The position numbers were made by a program, and so were the translations under genes. Below are positions 4,820 through 6,032 of a stretch of 6,032 bases of DNA, piece by piece. Position 1 is the first letter of the stretch; every line of letters starts with the position of its first letter. Under the pieces are notes generated by a model. That model did no database searches. It had not been told where the DNA came from and saw only the letters and a list, made by a program, of their open reading frames with translations. This stretch comes from Acidobacteriota bacterium (lineage in GTDB: Bacteria; Acidobacteriota; Terriglobia; Terriglobales; Acidobacteriaceae), in the NCBI GenBank assembly GCA_021851465.1, contig JAJZDL010000176.1, positions 1 through 6,032 of the forward strand, in the 5' to 3' direction.

Positions 4820-6032
4820 ATGCGTCTTACCCAGCATCTTCAGAACCTGATTCGTCCGCTGGTCGAGTACCGCCTGGCGCTCGCTCTGGGGTTGAGCGCG
4901 GTCTGCGGCATCGTGCTCCAAAGCCTGTATCCGGTCCACGAAATGAACCCTTTGCTGCATCTCATCCTGCTCGAACGTCCACGAATATTTTACGGCGTGA
5001 TCGAAAGCTACAACCTGTTCCTGTACAGCACGCCATTCCTGGTCTTCTCCATGCTTTTCTCGCTGGCTTACGTCCATCTATATAAATCAGGTTTGGAGCA
5101 GATCGCCGGGCCGCTGCCGCCGTGTCCCGATCCGTTCACGCGTCAGAACCTGTCGCTGGTCGTGGGTGAGCTGCACCGACAGCTTGTCCCCAGGCCCAGC
5201 CCGGCCCCGCAGTGGCTCACGATTCCCGAGCGAGGCCTCTACACCGGGACCTTCATTGTCGGGGCCACCGGCTCCGGCAAAACTCTTGGCTTGATCCTGC
5301 CGGCGATGCGACAGTTATTTGCCTACCGGGCGAATGACCCTGAGCGGAAACTCTCCGGCATCGTGCTCGAGGTGAAAGGCGATCTCTGCGATCAACTCAG
5401 GGAGATTCTGACGTGGTGCGGACGCGGAACGGACTATGTCGAAGTCTCGCTCGATGGCGACCTCCGCTATAATCCGTTGAACAATTCGCTCGATCCCTAT
5501 GCCCAGGCGTTCAATATCGCATCGATCATCACCAGCATCTGGGGCAAGGGCAGGGAGCCGTTTTGGCAGCAGTCCTACACCGACCTTGTACGGTACGTGA
5601 TTCTGTTGCACCGCATCCGCGACGGATACCTCACGATGGTCGATCTCTTCCGTACGGTCATCAGCGCTGGATCTCTGGAGGAAATGCTGATCGAAATTGG
5701 GTCACGCTTCAGCCAGACAAAATATATCGGCATCGGAAAAGATGCCTACCGTGAACACGAATCGCTGCTCTCTTCGCTGGGATTCGAGTGGCGGAAGGAT
5801 GCGGATCAGTACCTCGCCGTGTGGACGAAAGAGCTGGAACAGTTGCTGCTCCAACAGGCGCATGCCGAATTCTCCCTCTATACGCGCAAGATATTCGCTC
5901 CCGAACAGCAGGACTCTTTCGGCTGGGTCCAATATTGGTATTGGGAGCATTGGAAGTTCTTTCGCTCCGAGGTCAAGACCTCGATCGTGCAGGGCATCGT
6001 CGTCTTCCTCTCTCTGTTTGCAACAGACCCAC
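4820..6032 (+). CDS. Type IV coupling protein (VirD4/TraG/TraD-like), 3' end missing
   Basis: The frame is open to the window edge and gives 404 residues. Coupling proteins are inner-membrane hexameric ATPases that pass the relaxase-DNA complex to a type IV secretion channel. Two membrane segments are visible, about residues 19-38 and 66-88, as is usual. The Walker A motif GATGSGKT is at 148-155, followed by LEVKGDL (183-189), which resembles the VirD4 DPKGE region, then NPLN (218-221) and FWQQSYTDLVRYVILLH. The Walker B region and C-terminus lie beyond the window. ATG 4820 is preferred because AGGAGG (4804-4809) is 10 bases upstream. ATG 4811 is only one base from it and would add three residues. 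The gene lies 17 bp after the ribbon-helix-helix gene, so they form an operon. A TraG-like chromosomal element is the alternative host context. Confidence 0.85.
   Translation, partial: MRLTQHLQNLIRPLVEYRLALALGLSAVCGIVLQSLYPVHEMNPLLHLILLERPRIFYGVIESYNLFLYSTPFLVFSMLFSLAYVHLYKSGLEQIAGPLPPCPDPFTRQNLSLVVGELHRQLVPRPSPAPQWLTIPERGLYTGTFIVGATGSGKTLGLILPAMRQLFAYRANDPERKLSGIVLEVKGDLCDQLREILTWCGRGTDYVEVSLDGDLRYNPLNNSLDPYAQAFNIASIITSIWGKGREPFWQQSYTDLVRYVILLHRIRDGYLTMVDLFRTVISAGSLEEMLIEIGSRFSQTKYIGIGKDAYREHESLLSSLGFEWRKDADQYLAVWTKELEQLLLQQAHAEFSLYTRKIFAPEQQDSFGWVQYWYWEHWKFFRSEVKTSIVQGIVVFLSLFATDP

Overview
This is a GC-rich window (roughly 58-60 % by eye) in which every supported gene reads left to right. 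It looks like part of a conjugative or mobilizable accessory element (plasmid or integrative element) interrupted by an IS110-family insertion sequence. The host cannot be named from the sequence. The composition, the type IV coupling protein and the style of the IS110 transposase fit a GC-rich Gram-negative such as a proteobacterium or acidobacterium, but that is only an impression.

Left block (1-2503): a tightly packed operon. It holds the tail of an unidentified gene (1-105), a small unrecognised protein (108-401), and two successive proteins with an N-terminal winged-helix-like region and a C-terminal region resembling the replication-relaxation/nuclease-like fold (398-1456 and 1460-2503). 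Overlaps or gaps of a few bases suggest translational coupling. A well-spaced ribosome binding site and an ATG overlapping the last stop (TGATG, 2501-2505) show that a further operon gene once began exactly where the IS now sits.

Middle block (about 2507-4085): an IS110 element bounded by a 12-bp direct repeat (AGATAGAACCAT at 2507-2518 and 4074-4085). It has a long structured 5' non-coding region with three consecutive stem-loops (2557-2753), the expected place and shape for an IS110 bridge RNA. Further hairpins precede the start codon. The 355-aa DEDD/serine transposase (2842-3909) appears intact, and about 165 bp of right-end non-coding DNA follows it.

Right block (4086-6032): about 400 bp without a convincing gene. 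It carries an imperfect inverted repeat at the IS junction and, at 4375-4459, an iteron-like array with a 22-bp period overlaid by inverted repeats, a candidate oriT, operator or oriV. Next come a small ribbon-helix-helix-like protein (4494-4802), whose Shine-Dalgarno can be masked by a local hairpin, and a membrane-anchored VirD4/TraG-type coupling ATPase (from 4820) that runs off the window.

Taken together, the wHTH proteins, the repeat-rich non-coding DNA, the ribbon-helix-helix protein and the coupling protein look like a DNA-processing and transfer module. No relaxase is visible here. The most interesting signals are the candidate bridge RNA, the reconstructable empty site of the IS, and the 22-bp repeat array.
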